Below are positions 9,773 to 19,000 of a stretch of DNA of 55,448 nt, one piece after another. Below the pieces are notes generated by a model. It saw only the letters and a list, made by a program, of their open reading frames with translations. It did no database searches and had not been told where the DNA came from. Each line of letters begins with the position of its first letter. The first letter of the stretch is position 1. The DNA comes from a virus. Made by a program: the position numbers and the translations under genes. Location: positions 1-55,448 of IMG/VR virus record IMGVR_UViG_3300027747_000926. One strand, given 5' to 3'.

Positions 9773-11571
9773 AGGGCTTTAAGCTCCTTAGATGTTTCTG
9801 CCATCTTGATATATCTCAATTCGATATTGCCGTTAATTTTTACAGAGAAGATCTGGCCTTTGAATCCTGATGGCAGTCTATAAACCCCACGTTTGGTGTA
9901 TTGACTAGTGTTGATGAGCTTGTCATCGCAGTAGACGGATACCAGAACATAACGATCGTCGATAATCCCTGGCAATGCCTGCAATATCGAGCCGTTGATG
10001 TTGTAAGTATTCATTGAGGTAGCATTTAATGCACCCTTTAAATTACCATTAGCAGAAAACAAAGCTTGATTAACCAGTGCTAGTTGAGCAATACGATTTT
10101 GAATGGCAACCGCATCCCCGATACCATCAAAGTTTGCCTCTACTTCAATTGACCCTAGATTGGTTGGAGCTGTAAAGACAAAGTTCTTAGAGCGCCATTC
10201 GTATGGAAGGGTATTGTTCTCATCGCCTTCCCAAGACATGATCTCAGTGCCTTGGACTAGGAACATATTAGCGGTCTCAGAGTCTACAAAAGTAGCAACT
10301 GAATTCAAACTGGTGATGGTTAAGGGCGTTCCTGAAATATTACTATCGAGAATAAAAGCGCCTGTAGTAACGTCGCCAGTTCCCGCATCAAAGAATCCAA
10401 AGTACTTACCAGCAAAGAAAGATGCCCTGATAGATGCTGGGTTGTACTTGGCAAAGTCATCTCGAAGCATGACGTTCCCCGTTAATAACCCTACGCTTGG
10501 GTTAACTAGCCCGTTAGGGCTAGCATAGGTCACACCTGTTGCGGTAGAAACAATAGATCTTTTTGAGATACATGGTTCTAAAGTTGGGATCTTTTCAACC
10601 GACATTGATGCTGGAGTAACACCGCTTACTATATGTGGATACCCACTAGTCATCACTGCAACAGATTGACCAAACGCGGCAATTCCTACGATGTCTGTAC
10701 CAATACTCAGCTGATAGGATACGGGCCATGCATGCGGTGCATTGACTTCGGAGAAGCATAAAGTCTGTCCAAAGAACCCAGCCAAGAACCCGTTGGGAAG
10801 GGCTATAACACCCTTTAAATTAGATGGTGGCTCAGACCATAGCTGGCTGGTTAAAGTCTCTCCTAAGCCAGCAGATAGTACGTTATCGGTAAATGTCGTA
10901 GTTGCGATTGGGATCTCTGCTACAAACTGAAACTGTGTAGAGCTTGTTCCTGAAACTGATCTATAAATCCTACGCTTGGTAATGTTATAACCCGTTGTCG
11001 GGACTGTCTCAAAACCACTTACAGTAACTGTATCACCCGATCCACATAGCACTAGAGCGGATGCTGGGCTTGGCATGCTTTGTTCTTCGATATCACCGTA
11101 CGTATTAACGTACGTATAGACATACACCCGAGTCTCAGGGGTAGTACCAGATCCAACTCGAGTGACCGTTGGGGCTACTGCTGGACCCTTAACGCCCATA
11201 TATAGGTAGGATGCTGGGGCTGTACCATTGGTGCTACCCGCTAAGGTAGAGTTGGTTTTCTTGGGTACGCCATCGCCTGTGTAGAAGATGTTCATGTACT
11301 GAGATCCCAAGATGGGACTTTTAGCTACATCCACATCTGTATTCCATGCGATCCAGCGCACATCACTTGAGGTATTTTTACCGCGATAGATAGTTTGGGT
11401 ATCTGATGGGACAAATACTCTAGGCACTAATTGCCCTGGCTTTTTCCAAGACTGCAATGATCCTGAATAGAGCTTTGCATTTAGGGCTTTTTGCGCCTCA
11501 TTATCATTTAATAGATGTGGTGCTACCCGGGGGACAAATCCCCCATACGTCATGATCTTTAAACCTGACAT
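9769..11571 (-). CDS. Head-completion/tail stabilisation-like structural protein
   Basis: 600 residues, beta-rich throughout with few charged helices. Begins MSGLKIMTYGGFVPRVAPHL and includes ETRVYVYTYVNTYGDIEEQS and GYNITKRRIYRSVSG, which recur in podovirus proteins annotated as stabilisation or tail-hub proteins (P22 gp10-like position). SD AAAGAG lies six bases before the ATG. Placed between lysis genes and internal proteins in the leftward virion operon. Structural role is well supported; the specific P22 comparison is inference. Confidence 0.66.
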   Translation of the reverse strand: MSGLKIMTYGGFVPRVAPHLLNDNEAQKALNAKLYSGSLQSWKKPGQLVPRVFVPSDTQTIYRGKNTSSDVRWIAWNTDVDVAKSPILGSQYMNIFYTGDGVPKKTNSTLAGSTNGTAPASYLYMGVKGPAVAPTVTRVGSGTTPETRVYVYTYVNTYGDIEEQSMPSPASALVLCGSGDTVTVSGFETVPTTGYNITKRRIYRSVSGTSSTQFQFVAEIPIATTTFTDNVLSAGLGETLTSQLWSEPPSNLKGVIALPNGFLAGFFGQTLCFSEVNAPHAWPVSYQLSIGTDIVGIAAFGQSVAVMTSGYPHIVSGVTPASMSVEKIPTLEPCISKRSIVSTATGVTYASPNGLVNPSVGLLTGNVMLRDDFAKYNPASIRASFFAGKYFGFFDAGTGDVTTGAFILDSNISGTPLTITSLNSVATFVDSETANMFLVQGTEIMSWEGDENNTLPYEWRSKNFVFTAPTNLGSIEVEANFDGIGDAVAIQNRIAQLALVNQALFSANGNLKGALNATSMNTYNINGSILQALPGIIDDRYVLVSVYCDDKLINTSQYTKRGVYRLPSGFKGQIFSVKINGNIELRYIKMAETSKELKAL

Positions 11572-11581
11572 TTATTTCTCT

Positions 11582-12007
11582 TTATGAATAGATTCTGGTG
11601 CCGCTTTTATCAATGATTAAGGCTTGATTGCGGGGCTTGTCGTAATATGAATTTGCTACGCTAATGTGAACCCATGAATTAAACTCACGGATCAGTTGAT
11701 CGTATGGCAGACCTGCTGATATAACTGCTTTAACTACCTCGTCTGGTGTCATGCCGATAATATGAAAGTCTGCGGCGCACCCTAAGCGGTGTTGGCTAGT
11801 GTCTTTAGACCCCACTGAATCGTTTACTTGTTTGGATCTATAACCGCTGTTAATCAACATTGGCTTGTTTATGACTGTTCTTACCTTCTCTAATAGTCCA
11901 GCCAAGCGGGTTAAGTTGGCAATAGCGGATGCTGGTGGAGTATTGTCAAACTCTCTATGAGAAGTGGCAATGAGCTCTTCTAAAGTAAAGTTTGGAGAGA
12001 GGTTCAT
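11582..12007 (-). CDS. Endolysin, M15-family D-Ala-D-Ala peptidase
   Basis: 141 residues, the full size of a single-domain Peptidase_M15_3 enzyme. Metal ligands are visible: His73 and Asp80 in SQHRLGCAADFHI and His114 in SWVHIS; NSGYRSKQVN is the family's conserved strand. It would hydrolyse the peptide cross-bridge of peptidoglycan. There is no signal peptide, so export depends on the holin encoded immediately upstream, with which it shares an ATGA overlap. Confidence 0.92.
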   Translation of the reverse strand: MNLSPNFTLEELIATSHREFDNTPPASAIANLTRLAGLLEKVRTVINKPMLINSGYRSKQVNDSVGSKDTSQHRLGCAADFHIIGMTPDEVVKAVISAGLPYDQLIREFNSWVHISVANSYYDKPRNQALIIDKSGTRIYS

Positions 12008-12498
12008 TTAATAGGGGCGCTCTCAAATAACATCTGATCCTTCTTCTGACTACCATTGGTAGAGCCAAACCAAAATGCCACTACCGAAATCCAAGCAGTT
12101 CCTAGGCTACCCAACATGATCAATACAGGTTGGTTTTCATGGACTTGTCCTGACATGAATCCAAAAAGAATGCCAAAGAACCCAATAGTAATTCCGTATG
12201 ACAGAATTGCTGGCACGCTAGACTTGACTACTGTCTGCATATCTCTAGCAGACTTGCGATCTTCTACTGCTAGTTGCTCAAAGTTCAGACCAAGCGCCTG
12301 AGTTTGTTCTTTAAATTTAATCTCTTCTATTTGCAGTGCAGCTAACTGATCTGCTGATAACTTGTTACTAGCAATCAAGTCCTTAACTTCATTAGGCGCA
12401 ACGCCAAAGAGTTTGGATAAGGCTGTAACAGCCAGTCCAGCCAATGGGCCACCAAGACAAGTAGCAATGGTAGGCGCTATTTGTGTGAGCCAATCCAT
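12004..12498 (-). CDS. Holin (3-TM superfamily)
   Basis: 164 residues. A hydrophobic N-terminal stretch (IAPTIATCLGGPLAGLAVTA), a charged middle (QIEEIKFKEQTQALGLNFEQ), then two membrane segments, about ILSYGITIGFFGILFGFM and LIMLGSLGTAWISVVAFWFG. This matches the Holin_3TMs layout. It would form the inner-membrane lesion that releases the endolysin. Its ATG overlaps the stop of the basic microprotein gene upstream (TAATG), and its stop overlaps the endolysin start. Confidence 0.88.
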   Translation of the reverse strand: MDWLTQIAPTIATCLGGPLAGLAVTALSKLFGVAPNEVKDLIASNKLSADQLAALQIEEIKFKEQTQALGLNFEQLAVEDRKSARDMQTVVKSSVPAILSYGITIGFFGILFGFMSGQVHENQPVLIMLGSLGTAWISVVAFWFGSTNGSQKKDQMLFESAPIK

Positions 12499-12653
12499 TA
12501 CTTCGCCTTTTTCTTGGCTACTTTCTTTAAAGCCATTGGTGCTTTTTTAGGGCGACCACGCTTTGGTGCTGGGAAATCAGGTGCTACAGAAGTTGGCGCT
12601 ATTGGGGTAGTGATAAAGAACTCTTTAATAGAGTTGATCAGTTTTAAAAACAT
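12498..12653 (-). CDS. Basic microprotein with AT-hook-like core
   Basis: 51 residues, not previously obvious because of its length. ATG at 12653 has AAGGA seven bases upstream, and TAA overlaps the holin ATG. The N-terminus is a short hydrophobic helix (MFLKLINSIKEFFITT), the middle Pro-rich, and the tail carries PKRGRPKKAP followed by LKKVAKKKAK. The RGRP core flanked by Pro/Lys is the DNA minor-groove AT-hook pattern. It could be a DNA-binding or membrane-active peptide tied to lysis; function is inference. Confidence 0.72.
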   Translation of the reverse strand: MFLKLINSIKEFFITTPIAPTSVAPDFPAPKRGRPKKAPMALKKVAKKKAK

Positions 12654-12664
12654 TTTTAATATCC

Positions 12665-13606
12665 TTAAATTAATACTTGTTTGCCACGGAAGTAAGCCTT
12701 CTCATTCACCACAAAGCAAAACTCAGGGTGCAATAAAACGCCATCTTCAATTGTGAGTACTACAAAACCAGAGCAATGATTGGCTGGGTTATCTTCCCCA
12801 TAATGCATATGGTCGCCATGCACCTCGCCTAATGTTCCGCAGTCGATACCCCAACGTATACCGCCATAGTCATTCAATAATGTCGCCTGCAATCGGTGCA
12901 AGTGACCCGTGCAAATATTGACCCCGCTATAGAGGGTGTTGTTCCAGGTTGCATGAGTGCCATTACGAAAACGGTGCTTGATCATGAGACTGTCATTCAC
13001 AAATAAGCTAATGCTCATGTTCCAGTCTGGAAATTGTTCTTGTAGGGTGAATCCTTTTACGCCCTCAAACTCAGGCACCTGATTACACAACTTCATTTCG
13101 TAGCGCATGTCGTGATTACCAAGCGTCCACCAAGTTTTTGCGCTACCGGCTGCTTGCTTAATTTCAAACAAGCGATCGGTAACGGCATCTAATTCTTCCT
13201 TCACGGAAGGGGTTCTAAGCCAAGATGATTTGGGGTATCTGCTGATATTGGAGCCATCAAAAAGGTCTCCGTTCATGACTACTAATTCAGGTTTTAATTC
13301 TTTTATTACTTTTACAAATGCTTTATGAGCGGTACTGATAATGCCAGGCCAGTAATGCGCATCTGATCCTACGATGATGGTTCCCGATTGCATATTGCAG
13401 TCAACTCTAGGGGAGTGTTCTCTTCGCACAAAGGTTGGTGACAATGGGCTTAATGACGTAAGATTAATTCCATACTTTTGCTCAATACCTTTTCTTCGTC
13501 GATGCACCTGGCGAAGGTCTAGATCTAATTTCTTAGCAACATGCGCGGCGTTTTGAAGTTCGTTCCATGTTTTAATAAAAACATCATCAGTGACTTTAGT
13601 TGACAT
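12665..13606 (-). CDS. Metallophosphoesterase with N-terminal HTH-like segment
   Basis: 313 residues. Calcineurin-like metallophosphoesterase motifs appear in order: SDAHYW (Asp82, His84), NGDLFD (112-117), GNHD (163-166) and TGHLHR (233-238). Together they form the di-metal site. Residues about 10-45 (WNELQNAAHVAKKLDLDLRQ then VHRRRKG) look like a helix-turn-helix, which would place the enzyme on nucleic acid. Substrate unknown: nuclease, cyclic-nucleotide or nucleotide phosphatase are all possible. It overlaps the upstream gene by 11 bases and lies just before the lysis genes. Confidence 0.88.
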   Translation of the reverse strand: MSTKVTDDVFIKTWNELQNAAHVAKKLDLDLRQVHRRRKGIEQKYGINLTSLSPLSPTFVRREHSPRVDCNMQSGTIIVGSDAHYWPGIISTAHKAFVKVIKELKPELVVMNGDLFDGSNISRYPKSSWLRTPSVKEELDAVTDRLFEIKQAAGSAKTWWTLGNHDMRYEMKLCNQVPEFEGVKGFTLQEQFPDWNMSISLFVNDSLMIKHRFRNGTHATWNNTLYSGVNICTGHLHRLQATLLNDYGGIRWGIDCGTLGEVHGDHMHYGEDNPANHCSGFVVLTIEDGVLLHPEFCFVVNEKAYFRGKQVLI

Positions 13607-13895
13607 AACGTGTAATTGCTTTTTGAAGTGTGGTTATTTTGATAATCATTCCTTTTGGGATGATCAAAGTTTGCGCATGGTTCTCATTAGAGAATGTTTG
13701 GCAGACTTTTACTTGAGTCTTGGTAGACTTTAATATCCAACCAACAGTTAGGCAGTTAAGGACGGAATCTTTTTCGTCAATATCATTGCCATCCTGCCAG
13801 CCAAATTCATGCTCGGCATCTAACCATTCAATCAACACAATCTCTGGTGTTTTGATTGAGGGTTTCTTTACAGGTTTCACAGCCTTGGTATCCAT
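13596..13895 (-). CDS. Small conserved phage protein (IEWLDAEHEFGWQ)
   Basis: 99 residues. A basic Lys/Pro head, then IEWLDAEHEFGWQDGNDIDE, CLTVGWILKSTKTQVKVCQT and LIIPKGMI, giving a compact beta-rich domain. I recognise the pattern as common in phages but know no function; it may be a small SH3-like or regulatory fold. AAGG lies about ten bases before the ATG within an AT repeat (TATATATATATG). Confidence 0.78.
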   Translation of the reverse strand: MDTKAVKPVKKPSIKTPEIVLIEWLDAEHEFGWQDGNDIDEKDSVLNCLTVGWILKSTKTQVKVCQTFSNENHAQTLIIPKGMIIKITTLQKAITRYVN

Positions 13896-13952
13896 ATATA
13901 TATACCTTATTAATTGACGGTTAAGTATGAATGATTATTGATCAAGTGTTAA

Positions 13953-14144
13953 CTATTTAGGTAGGGACCAACCATGTGAGGTGATCCAAAGATAGCCAAT
14001 AGCAGCAACAAAAAGATAAAAGATTGTCTTAATGGAGAACCAACCAAACTGGGTTACCTTTTCATTAAGCCACTCTTTAATTGCTTCTTTCACTATGTCT
14101 TTATTGAGAGAGCCATCTTCAGGAAGATTATCCAAAGAAGTCAT
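13953..14144 (-). CDS. Small single-pass membrane protein
   Basis: 63 residues. An acidic soluble N-terminus (about 35 residues) and one membrane segment near WFSIKTIFYLFVAAIGYLWI, with a short tail. AGGATT lies six bases before the ATG. It is the first gene after the rho-independent terminator at 14171-14191 and is near the lysis genes; an antiholin, second holin or spanin-like role is possible but unproven. Confidence 0.72.
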   Translation of the reverse strand: MTSLDNLPEDGSLNKDIVKEAIKEWLNEKVTQFGWFSIKTIFYLFVAAIGYLWITSHGWSLPK

Positions 14145-14170
14145 TTTTTAATCCTAGATTAATGGGCGTA

Positions 14171-14191
14171 AAAATACCCGCCGTAGCGGGT
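14171..14191 (-). terminator. Rho-independent terminator
   Basis: On the minus strand the stem ACCCGC/GCGGGT with loop TACG is followed directly by ATTTTTA. It separates the tail-fibre/cupin group from the membrane protein and metallophosphoesterase genes, so it probably reduces rather than stops read-through into the lysis region. Confidence 0.85.
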
Positions 14192-14214
14192 TGTTAATTT
14201 GATTATTTAAAAGG

Positions 14215-14496
14215 TTACTGCTTGCCTTGTGCAAATACATTTACAAAAACTGTGCCATCTTCTAATGCTTCTATTTCATGCCACTCACCAGCAGGCAAAT
14301 TTAAAGGTTGACTATCTTTATTAATAGTATGGCTGCGACCTTCAAGACTTACTAAACAACTTCCAGCATTACACATACAGGCGTGAGCATAAGAATGACT
14401 ATGACTAGGCAATCCTTCACCTTTGTCTGCATGGTACACATTTAACTGAGCCCCATCGTAGGTAAAGCTATGTCTAAGATTTGCTGGGTTTACCAT
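14215..14496 (-). CDS. Cupin-domain protein
   Basis: 93 residues from the ATG at 14496, which overlaps the upstream stop (TAATG); a longer in-frame start at 14562 is less likely. The first cupin motif is GLPSHSHSYAHACMCNAG (histidines as metal ligands) and the second is PAGEWHEIEAL. It would be a single-domain small beta-barrel binding a metal. Its place next to tail-fibre genes is typical of phage cupins, whose role (fibre assembly or sugar modification) is not established. Two cysteines sit inside motif 1. Confidence 0.82.
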   Translation of the reverse strand: MVNPANLRHSFTYDGAQLNVYHADKGEGLPSHSHSYAHACMCNAGSCLVSLEGRSHTINKDSQPLNLPAGEWHEIEALEDGTVFVNVFAQGKQ

Positions 14497-14780
14497 TATG
14501 CAGATTGTGTGCCAATTGTTATTGGCTGGTCTTGTGCTTGTACGGGAATTGGAGGTGTCCAAGCGTTATAAACATCTACACAATTAGTAGCCCAAACTGG
14601 TAATTCTGTAATAGTTTCATTCTGGGGTTTTGGTCTGCCATTAAACTCTACTTCACCTTCTGTTTCATACCATTGCACAGCATGAATATTTGCTGGAATA
14701 CCACATTGGCTTAAATCTAAAATACGGCTAGAACCATCAACATATACTGCGTTGTCATCAACAATAATAGTTAATTTCAT
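14496..14780 (-). CDS. Tail-fibre-associated small protein
   Basis: 94 residues, MKLTIIVDDNAVYVDGSSRI, then IPANIHAVQWYETEGEVEF. A beta-rich domain followed by a Pro/Gln tail. The sequence type occurs beside tail-collar genes in phages and prophages, sometimes annotated as tail or chaperone protein; I cannot name a function. Coupled by TAATG junctions on both sides. Confidence 0.75.
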   Translation of the reverse strand: MKLTIIVDDNAVYVDGSSRILDLSQCGIPANIHAVQWYETEGEVEFNGRPKPQNETITELPVWATNCVDVYNAWTPPIPVQAQDQPITIGTQSA

Positions 14781-15091
14781 TATTCATTCTCCAAAATCAT
14801 TTTTTGTGTGTGTTGTGGGATACCAGCAGTTGCTAGTAATACTCTTTGTCCTACTTCATTATTCTTAACCATTTCATTTCTAAATGATTCAACGGCAGCA
14901 GCAGTACTATGTTGTTGTCTTGCATTTTCAATTAACATCATCGGCATCATTGCCATAGAGCAACCCCAATCCTTTAAAGGTTCTCCAGTATTCGGATGTG
15001 TTCCATGAATTTCAATAAACCAAGCGCAATCTAATTGCTTGCAAGGCTCAAAATTATTTAAAGGGCAGTTGTTTTTAGGTTCAATTTTCAT
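14780..15091 (-). CDS. Small Cys-containing phage protein
   Basis: 103 residues. The N-terminal half has spaced cysteines (CPLNNFEPCKQLDCAWFIEI and a later WGCSMAMM), which could bind a metal, and the C-terminal half is helical (ESFRNEMVKNNEVGQRVLLA). TAATG coupling to the collar gene upstream. A recurrent neighbour of tail-fibre genes in aquatic phages to my knowledge; function unknown. Confidence 0.76.
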   Translation of the reverse strand: MKIEPKNNCPLNNFEPCKQLDCAWFIEIHGTHPNTGEPLKDWGCSMAMMPMMLIENARQQHSTAAAVESFRNEMVKNNEVGQRVLLATAGIPQHTQKMILENE

Positions 15092-15987
15092 TAGTTTTTA
15101 GAACAGATGATTATGTTAGCGTAACGAACATTTAAAGTAACAGCAGACGATGTACCTGAACCTGAGCCAGAAAAACTATGGGTATGAGAACCGCCACCAC
15201 CAGTACTATTTGTATAGTAGGTAAATTGCGGATTGTATCCTTGAGAACCATTCCAAGAGGGATAACCACTAGAACATCCTGTATTGTCTAATGAATAAGA
15301 ATGGTTGTGACTAGGCATCTGTGCAGTAGAAAGCGTTGTTGCCCCAGTAGTTCCACTTATTGAAACAGTTGTAGATACAGTTTGATTAGTAAATACAGTT
15401 GAGTAAGCAGTAGTACCACCAGTAGTTCCACCAGTACCAGACACTAATCGCAAAGCATAATCATCAAGTGTTGTTACTTGTGTCCAACCAGTAGGTGCGG
15501 CTGCTTGATAGAATAAAAGAACTGTGCCAGTTGGAAAAACACCAGTAGTATTGCCTGTTCCGCCTTGAGCTACAGAGAGTGGTGTAGTTAAACCACTTAG
15601 AGAAGTAATGTTAGAGTTGGCACCAGATGTTGCAATTCCAGTCACCGCACCAGTTGATCCATTAACGGATTGAACGCCACCGTTGTTATTAACATCCGTT
15701 AAGCCTTGTGCGGTTACACGCAATTCAATCTTATCTCCAGCGGCATAAGCTCTAGCGGCTGTACCGTCTTGACCTCTTACTACCGTTAAGGTATCTGATG
15801 ATCTCGCTGTAACCTTAACTATTTCTAGGTTATTACTAGAGTCAATCAAAGTAGCATAGAAATAATCACTAGCTGTCAGCGCTGGAAAGTAAGCGCCCTG
15901 CCCAGCCGTGACATAGATCGTAGTTGATGATGCCGAGATAGACGAAGCTAAAGCACCAACTGCATTGTTGGTAAATTTAATACCCAT
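15091..15987 (-). CDS. Tail fibre with collar-like C-terminus
   Basis: 298 residues. The N-terminus (GIKFTNNAVGALASSISAS) is a repeat-like virion attachment domain. The middle has the common fibre motif LSVAQGGTGNTT. The C-terminal domain starts FPTGTVLLFYQAAAPTGWTQ and contains MPSHNHSY, GGGSHTHSFSG and LNVRYANIIICSKN, the phage tail-collar pattern with metal-coordinating HxH pairs. Likely receptor-binding tip or its base. AGGAG lies six bases before the ATG. Confidence 0.87.
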   Translation of the reverse strand: MGIKFTNNAVGALASSISASSTTIYVTAGQGAYFPALTASDYFYATLIDSSNNLEIVKVTARSSDTLTVVRGQDGTAARAYAAGDKIELRVTAQGLTDVNNNGGVQSVNGSTGAVTGIATSGANSNITSLSGLTTPLSVAQGGTGNTTGVFPTGTVLLFYQAAAPTGWTQVTTLDDYALRLVSGTGGTTGGTTAYSTVFTNQTVSTTVSISGTTGATTLSTAQMPSHNHSYSLDNTGCSSGYPSWNGSQGYNPQFTYYTNSTGGGGSHTHSFSGSGSGTSSAVTLNVRYANIIICSKN

Positions 15988-16053
15988 TTTTACTCCTATT
16001 TAAGTTAATTCAAATACTATTTAATAGTAAATTCTTATGGCTCTTAGAATTTT

Positions 16054-19000
16054 TTAGGCTGCTTTTTTATAAACATAAAAATCTAATTTTTCTGCCGATG
16101 CATAAATTCGATCAACATCTATATCAAATCTTATTGATCCATCAAGAACCTGAATAGCTAATGAATTTATTGGTTCATCACTAAATCTTGTGTAATGCAG
16201 TTTTCCATCAATTGATATAAGTACCGGAACATTTCCAAATAATGGGTTGTAATTAATAACCCCAAAAACTGAAGACTTAGATGGCGCCGATCCATTTAAT
16301 GGAACGATATCTGCTAAGTAACTTGATGCACTTGATTTAGATTGAACTGCACTAGAAAGAATAATTTGTTGAGGTGTAATTAGAACGCTACTAGCTAATG
16401 AGCTAATCTTTATTTCACCGTTCAAATTAACAACATGCTGTAATGCTTCAATCGTTTTCGAGTTAACTACTGCCAAACAATCTAGTAACTTATTTATTAG
16501 CAAGCTACTACTTGTTGTGACACTAGCTGAATTGCTAGATTCTATAGAAACTATTTTATTGATTGATGCTGATGCTAAAGAAACAGCGTTAGTGCTTGAT
16601 GCAATTGTTGCTACTTTTGAAACCAAAGCATTAAAACTTGTGACACTAGTTACAGCAGAAGACAGTTTATAACTTACACTAGTATTTGCAGTTATAACAT
16701 TAGTAACCGCAGCAACACCTGTAAGTGCAGCTAGTGGAACAGTATCGTAAAGACTACCATTTATAAATACAATACTATTAGTTGTAGAGGATAACGGAGT
16801 TACTTTAGAAACCGATCCAGCAGAATTGTTGCTTACAAATCCTGAACCAGCCAATGGAATAACATTGTTAATATTTGCAGAGTAAGCAACAGTTGTAGCT
16901 ACTAAACTGGTTAAAGAAATACTATTTTTAATAGTACTCGAGCAGTTGCTAATTACGGCTACTGAACTTGCTAACGATACAACATGGTCTATTGATGCAG
17001 ATGAGCTGCTAATTAATCCTATCGAAGCAGCTAATGGGCTAGTATCAGAGATAGATCCGGCAGATGTGCTTGTTGAAAGTATTAATCCAATTAATGGAAT
17101 AATCCTACTATCAGAACCGACAAAAGTACTATATACAAACAATGACCCTGAAAGAGGAATTCTATTTGTAATGGCGCCAGTAGAATTATTCGTTACTGCT
17201 ACTGCGCTAAGTAAGTTAACTACATTTTTTAAAGCTGCTGAGCTATCTGCATTAACATTGGTTAATGATGATAAAGCTATGGTATCAACAACAGAACTAA
17301 TACCAATCGAATTTACTGCGGAGCTTCCAGATAAATAAACAGTTGATAGGAAATTACCAATAGCATAAGTATTTACAGATAAATTACTATCAAGGACAAC
17401 AATATGGCTTAAGGCAGAAGTAGTTGCAACAAGTCCAACTGCCGAGCTAGATAGTGGAGATACATCGGTAATGCCCCCAGTGGAAATACTAGTTACAGCT
17501 GCTGAACTAGCCAGAGGGGATACATCGGTAATAGCTCCAGTAGAGGTAGATACTGCGTTAACACTTGATGCAAAACTATAAGCAACGCTGGTATTTGCTT
17601 TCACAACATTAGTAACTGCAGCCACGCCTGTAAGTGCAGCGAGCGGAATGGTATCGTAAATACCTGCAGTACCAGCAACGGCAATATTAGCTGTAACAGC
17701 TAGCGGAATATTGTCGGTAATAGCTCCAGAAGCTGTTGAGGTTGATAAACCACTTCCATACAAAGAAATGCCAATTAGAACAGCTCCATTGGCGCTAACT
17801 TTTACCGAGACTCCAGATGGTTCACTATTAATAGCAGCTGAGTTAAGGGTCTGTAAACCCAAAGTTCCATAGGAGTAGTTGCTATTTAGAGTGACAGCTT
17901 TATTAATATTAGCCGTGACTGTATCTATTGTTGTACCTGAACCAACCAAAAAAATGGTGTCGGTAATGGCTCCGGTGGAGAAACTGGTCGCTACTACAGA
18001 ACTAGCTAATGCAGCAACTTTAGTAATAGCTCCAGTAGAATTAACTATTGACCCGATACTTGAAGCAAATTTATAAGCTACGCTAGTGTTGGCTGTAACT
18101 ATGTTTGTTACTGATGCCGTACCAGCTAATGATGCCAGTGGTATTAAATCTAATAAACTAGATGAACTAGTCACATAACTATTAGAAGATGCAGATAAAA
18201 CATTAACTTTATTTAATAAAGCCGATCCTGTGGCATTAACTGTAACACTGCTAGTCAATACATTGATTTTAATTAAAAGACTGGCGGAGCTTACAATTAC
18301 ACTAGCAGAGGTCAACCCATTATTAATAGCGCCAGAGTTCAACAGCGTTGTATTTAATGGGCCTGTGGTGAACCATGAATCTAGATTTACTACATGATTT
18401 AATGCTTGTGATACGTTATTACAAACGACATATGCATTAGATGCCAGAGTAATTGAATTATTAATCGCTCCAGCTGAATTGCTAGTTACACCTATAGAGC
18501 TAGCTAGTGGGGATACATCGGTAATATCTCCAGTGACAGTACTGGTTACAACTGCTGAGCTAGCTAATCGAATGACATCGGTAATAGCTCCAGTGGAAGA
18601 GCTAGCTATAACCGCTGAACTAGCTAATCGAACTACATCGGTAATAGTTCCAGTGGAGGTACTAGTTACAACTGCTGAGCTAGCTAGTGGGGATACATCG
18701 GTAATGCCCCCAGTGGAGGTAGCTAATGCACTGGTGTTTGAAGCAAATTTATAAGCAACGCTGGTGTTGGCAGTTACCAAGTTAGTAACAGCGGCTACCC
18801 CAGAGAGTGTAGCTAGCGGGATAATATCGTATAGGCCAGCAGTACCAGTAACAGCTATGTTAGATGTAGCTCCTAAGCTTGCAGTTTTAGCAATAACTCC
18901 AGAAGCATTTGAGGTAGCTACTCCATTTCCGTAAATAGCATTGACAATTAGAGCAGTACCCAAAGCTGACGAGCTTACCGCCCCGCTGATAACGGAATTA

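Noticed and set aside
18481-18720. Regular 60-bp repeats resembling an array
   Set aside because: The repeats are in one reading frame, have no unique spacers and encode 20-residue protein units, so this is not CRISPR.
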